Shown here: piece by piece, positions 7,886 through 9,787 of the stretch
How the letters are laid out: every line of letters begins with the position of its first letter
Position numbering within the stretch: position 1 is the stretch's first letter
Assembly: GCA_046484325.1 (NCBI GenBank)
Contig: JAWOJB010000096.1
Span: 1-9,787 of the forward strand
Source of the DNA: JAWOJB01 sp046484325
GTDB lineage: Bacteria; Actinomycetota; Acidimicrobiia; Spongiisociales; ZC4RG35
Direction of reading: 5' to 3'
Length of the DNA stretch: 9,787 nucleotides
The notes under the pieces: generated by a model
What the model saw: the letters and a program-made list of their open reading frames with translations, nothing else
Database searches by the model: none
What the model was told of the DNA's origin: nothing
Translations under genes and position numbers: made by a program

Positions 7886-9664
7886 TCAGAGGGCGGTGAG
7901 CTGGGCGCGCAGCCTGGCAGCGAGCTCCTCTGCCTGGGCCAGCTTCGCTCGCTCCTTCTCGACCACCGATGCCGGGGCCCGGCCCACGAAGTCGGCGTTC
8001 TGGAGCTTGGTCTCCGCCCTCGCCACCTCGGCCTCGGCGGCGGACACGGCCTTCTCCAGTCGGGCTCGCTCCGCATCGACGTCTGCCAGGCCCTCGAGGG
8101 GAACGAATCCCTCGAGGCGACCGCCCACCAGCCGGGTGTGCCCATGGTCGGGCGGGCCCTCGACCACCTCGACCCGGCAGGCACCCAAGTCCGTGAGCAG
8201 CGACGACGCCCACGGCTCGATGCCGGGCCCGGCCAGTCGAAGGATCACCTCACGGCGTGGGGCCAGGCCCTGATCGGCCCGGAACCGGCGGATGGCGGTG
8301 ACCATCTCGTGGAGGTCGTCCATCCCCTGCGGGGCAACGGAGCCGGGGGGCGCCGGCCAGTCGGCCCCGGCCAGCAGGCCGTCGCCCACCAGATGGGACC
8401 ACAGCTCCTCGGTCAGATAAGGGATGGCCGGGTGGAACAACTTGAGCAGGTCGCGCAGCACCACCCCCAGGGTCTGGCGGGTGGTCGGGGCGGCGGCGGG
8501 GTCACGGAGAGACGTCTTGGCCATCTCCAGGTACCAGTCGAAGACCTCGGACCAGGCGAAGCTGTAGAGCAGGCCGTAGGCGTCGGCGAAGCGGTACTGG
8601 TCGCACAGCTCGTCGAAGCGCGCCGCCGTCTCACCCAACCGCGCCAGCACCCAGGCGTCGACGGGACCGGGCGCGTCGGGGTAGCCGCCGGCGGCGGGAA
8701 CGGAGCCGGGCGGGATGTGATTGAGCGCGAAACGGACGGCGTTCCACAGCTTGTTCCCGAACTTCCGGGCACCCGCCACCCACTCGAGGTCGAGGGGCAC
8801 GTCCTGTCCGGGGTTGGCGGCCTGGATGAGAGCCAGGCGGAGGGGGTCGGCGCCGTGCTCCTCGGCCACGTCGAGCGGGTCGATCGTGTTGCCCCGCGAC
8901 TTCGACATCTTGTTGCCGTGGGCATCACGGACGAGGCCATGGATGATCGTCTCCCGGAACGGCACGTCGTCCATGAAGTGCAGGCCCAACTGCATCATCC
9001 GGGCCACCCAGAAGTAGATGATGTCGAAGCCGGTGATGAGCACGGCGTTCGGATAGAAGGCGGCGAGATCATCGGTCTGGTCCGGCCAGCCGAGCGTCGA
9101 GAACGGCCACAGCGCCGAGGAGAACCAGGTGTCCAGGACATCCTCGTCCTGGCGAAGGTCGTCCCTGCCGCAGGTGCCACAGGCCTCCACCGCGTCATGG
9201 GCGACGGTGACATGACCGTCGGGGCAGTACCAGGCCGGGATCCGGTGACCCCACCAGATCTGGCGGGAGATGCACCAGTCGCGCAGGTTCTCCATCCAAT
9301 GGAAGTAGCTCTTCTCCCAGTGGGCGGGAACGAACCGGTTGCGGCCGGACCGCACCGCCTCGATGGCCGGAGTGGCCAGGTCGGCCACCCGGACGAACCA
9401 CTGGAGCGAGAGGAACGGCTCCACCACGGTGCCACACCGGTAGCAGTGGCCCACGGAGTGCTGGTGTGGGTCGACCTTCACGAGGTGACCCCGCTTCCTG
9501 AGGTCGTGCCGCACCGCCTCTCGCGCCTCGAAGCGGTCCATCCCGAAGTACTCGCCTCCATCGACCGTGACGTGCGCCCGCTCATCGAGGATCCGGACCG
9601 CCTCGAGGCCGTGCCGCTCGGCGATCTCGAAGTCGTTGGGGTCGTGAGCCGGGGTCACCTTCAC
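7886..9664 (-). CDS. valS: Valyl-tRNA synthetase, C-terminal part (5' end missing)
   Basis: This class I synthetase charges tRNA-Val. The readable part, counted from the GTG at 9664, has 592 residues. It begins inside the CP1 editing domain at VKVTPAHDPNDF, a ValRS hallmark that discriminates it from IleRS and LeuRS. Next come CYRCG (74-78) and the catalytic-core segment SRQIWWGHRIPAWYC (133-147). A CGTCG zinc-type pair (162-166), DTWFSSALWP (178-187) and the signature KMSKS (252-256) follow. The end is the ValRS C-terminal coiled coil (about 515-592) with the family pattern NADFVGRAPASVVEKE. The N-terminal Rossmann half with HIGH is absent. The frame continues open upstream through AVKVT-preceding codons (PDPKSGA) but meets TGA at 9707-9709 inside the fold-back repeat, so 9664 is not the native start. 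The truncation is probably caused by the sequence edge, not gene decay. Confidence 0.93.
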   Translation of the reverse strand: MKVTPAHDPNDFEIAERHGLEAVRILDERAHVTVDGGEYFGMDRFEAREAVRHDLRKRGHLVKVDPHQHSVGHCYRCGTVVEPFLSLQWFVRVADLATPAIEAVRSGRNRFVPAHWEKSYFHWMENLRDWCISRQIWWGHRIPAWYCPDGHVTVAHDAVEACGTCGRDDLRQDEDVLDTWFSSALWPFSTLGWPDQTDDLAAFYPNAVLITGFDIIYFWVARMMQLGLHFMDDVPFRETIIHGLVRDAHGNKMSKSRGNTIDPLDVAEEHGADPLRLALIQAANPGQDVPLDLEWVAGARKFGNKLWNAVRFALNHIPPGSVPAAGGYPDAPGPVDAWVLARLGETAARFDELCDQYRFADAYGLLYSFAWSEVFDWYLEMAKTSLRDPAAAPTTRQTLGVVLRDLLKLFHPAIPYLTEELWSHLVGDGLLAGADWPAPPGSVAPQGMDDLHEMVTAIRRFRADQGLAPRREVILRLAGPGIEPWASSLLTDLGACRVEVVEGPPDHGHTRLVGGRLEGFVPLEGLADVDAERARLEKAVSAAEAEVARAETKLQNADFVGRAPASVVEKERAKLAQAEELAARLRAQLTAL

Positions 9665-9787
9665 CGCCCCCGACTTCGGGTCCGGGGCGGTGAAGGTGAC
9701 CCCGACTCACGACCCCAACGACTTCGAGATCGCCGAGCGGCACGGCCTCGAGGCGGTCCGGATCCTCGATGAGCGGGCGCACGTCAC
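9567..9787. repeat. Long near-perfect inverted repeat (fold-back) at the window edge
   Basis: Bases 9567-9670 and 9684-9787 are reverse complements at 103 of 104 positions, separated by 13 nt and symmetric about base 9677. The sole mismatch in the arms pairs C9649 with A9705. The left arm is native valS coding sequence. The right arm runs to the last base given, so its true length is unknown. Such a structure at an edge is typical of a fold-back chimera or an assembly contig end; a real inverted duplication is possible but less likely. Confidence 0.95.
9690..9787 (+). pseudogene. Reversed copy of a valS editing-domain fragment
   Basis: Read on the plus strand, 9690 onward encodes VKVTPTHDPNDFEIAERHGL and about 12 further residues, the same peptide that minus-strand valS encodes from 9664 down to 9567. 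The one base difference changes the conserved Ala of TPAHD to Thr (GCT to ACT), so the minus-strand copy looks like the genuine one. There is no start signal and the copy runs off the window. It exists only because of the fold-back repeat and is most likely not a gene. Confidence 0.6.

Noticed and set aside
7882..8184. N-terminal extension of folC by 101 residues
   Set aside because: The added sequence overlaps valS and is Arg-, Ser- and Pro-rich. FolC homology begins at MDYVDAVAYLD, with its ATG 4 nt after valS.
9662..9664. GTG at 9664 as a genuine start of a short valS
   Set aside because: The codon is the Val of the conserved AVKVTPAHD motif inside the editing domain. A protein starting here would lack the HIGH half of the catalytic domain.
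7880..9772. A plus-strand open frame of 630 codons opposite valS
   Set aside because: It is antisense to a well-supported valS, has Gly-, His-, Val- and Arg-rich composition without domains, and arises from high GC at third codon positions. Its right end also runs through the fold-back repeat.

Overview
The window is a very GC-rich stretch of actinobacterial housekeeping chromosome. Every gene I can support lies on the minus strand, so transcription runs from high to low coordinates. In that order the genes are valS (5' part missing), folC, ndk, mreB, mreC, mreD, mrdA (PBP2), rodA and tdk (3' part off the window). From memory, Streptomyces carries the same valS-folC-(DUF4233)-ndk-mreBCD-pbp2-sfr order. 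This points to a high-GC actinobacterium; a deep lineage such as Acidimicrobiia is plausible, but I cannot fix the class from this sequence alone.

Layout. 9664-7886 is the C-terminal part of valyl-tRNA synthetase. folC (7881-6568) follows after 4 nt. A 114-bp gap then holds a perfect 14-bp inverted repeat (6506-6552) and a possible leaderless promoter for ndk (6453-6043). After a 75-bp gap comes the cell-elongation cluster: mreB (5967-4936), mreC (4914-4009), mreD (4012-3509), mrdA (3512-1527) and rodA (1527-364). The joints mreC/mreD and mreD/mrdA are ATGA overlaps, and mrdA/rodA is a TGATG overlap, so translational coupling is likely. tdk begins 21 nt after rodA and leaves the window at base 1. 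No gap exceeds 300 bases.

How the genes work together. MreB filaments, MreC and MreD position and activate the RodA-PBP2 pair: RodA polymerises glycan and PBP2 crosslinks it along the cell side wall. ndk and tdk supply nucleotides, folC makes polyglutamylated folate, and valS charges tRNA-Val. All recognisable catalytic motifs are intact, so nothing here looks degraded.

The strongest oddity is the right edge. Bases 9684-9787 are a near-perfect inverted copy of 9567-9670 (103 of 104 positions match, 13-nt spacer, symmetry centre near 9677). The repeat cuts the valS frame and puts a reversed copy of a valS fragment on the plus strand. The simplest reading is a fold-back chimera or contig-end artefact, not biology. 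I did not find a novel defence, mobile or biosynthetic system, CRISPR array, tRNA, rRNA or insertion sequence here.
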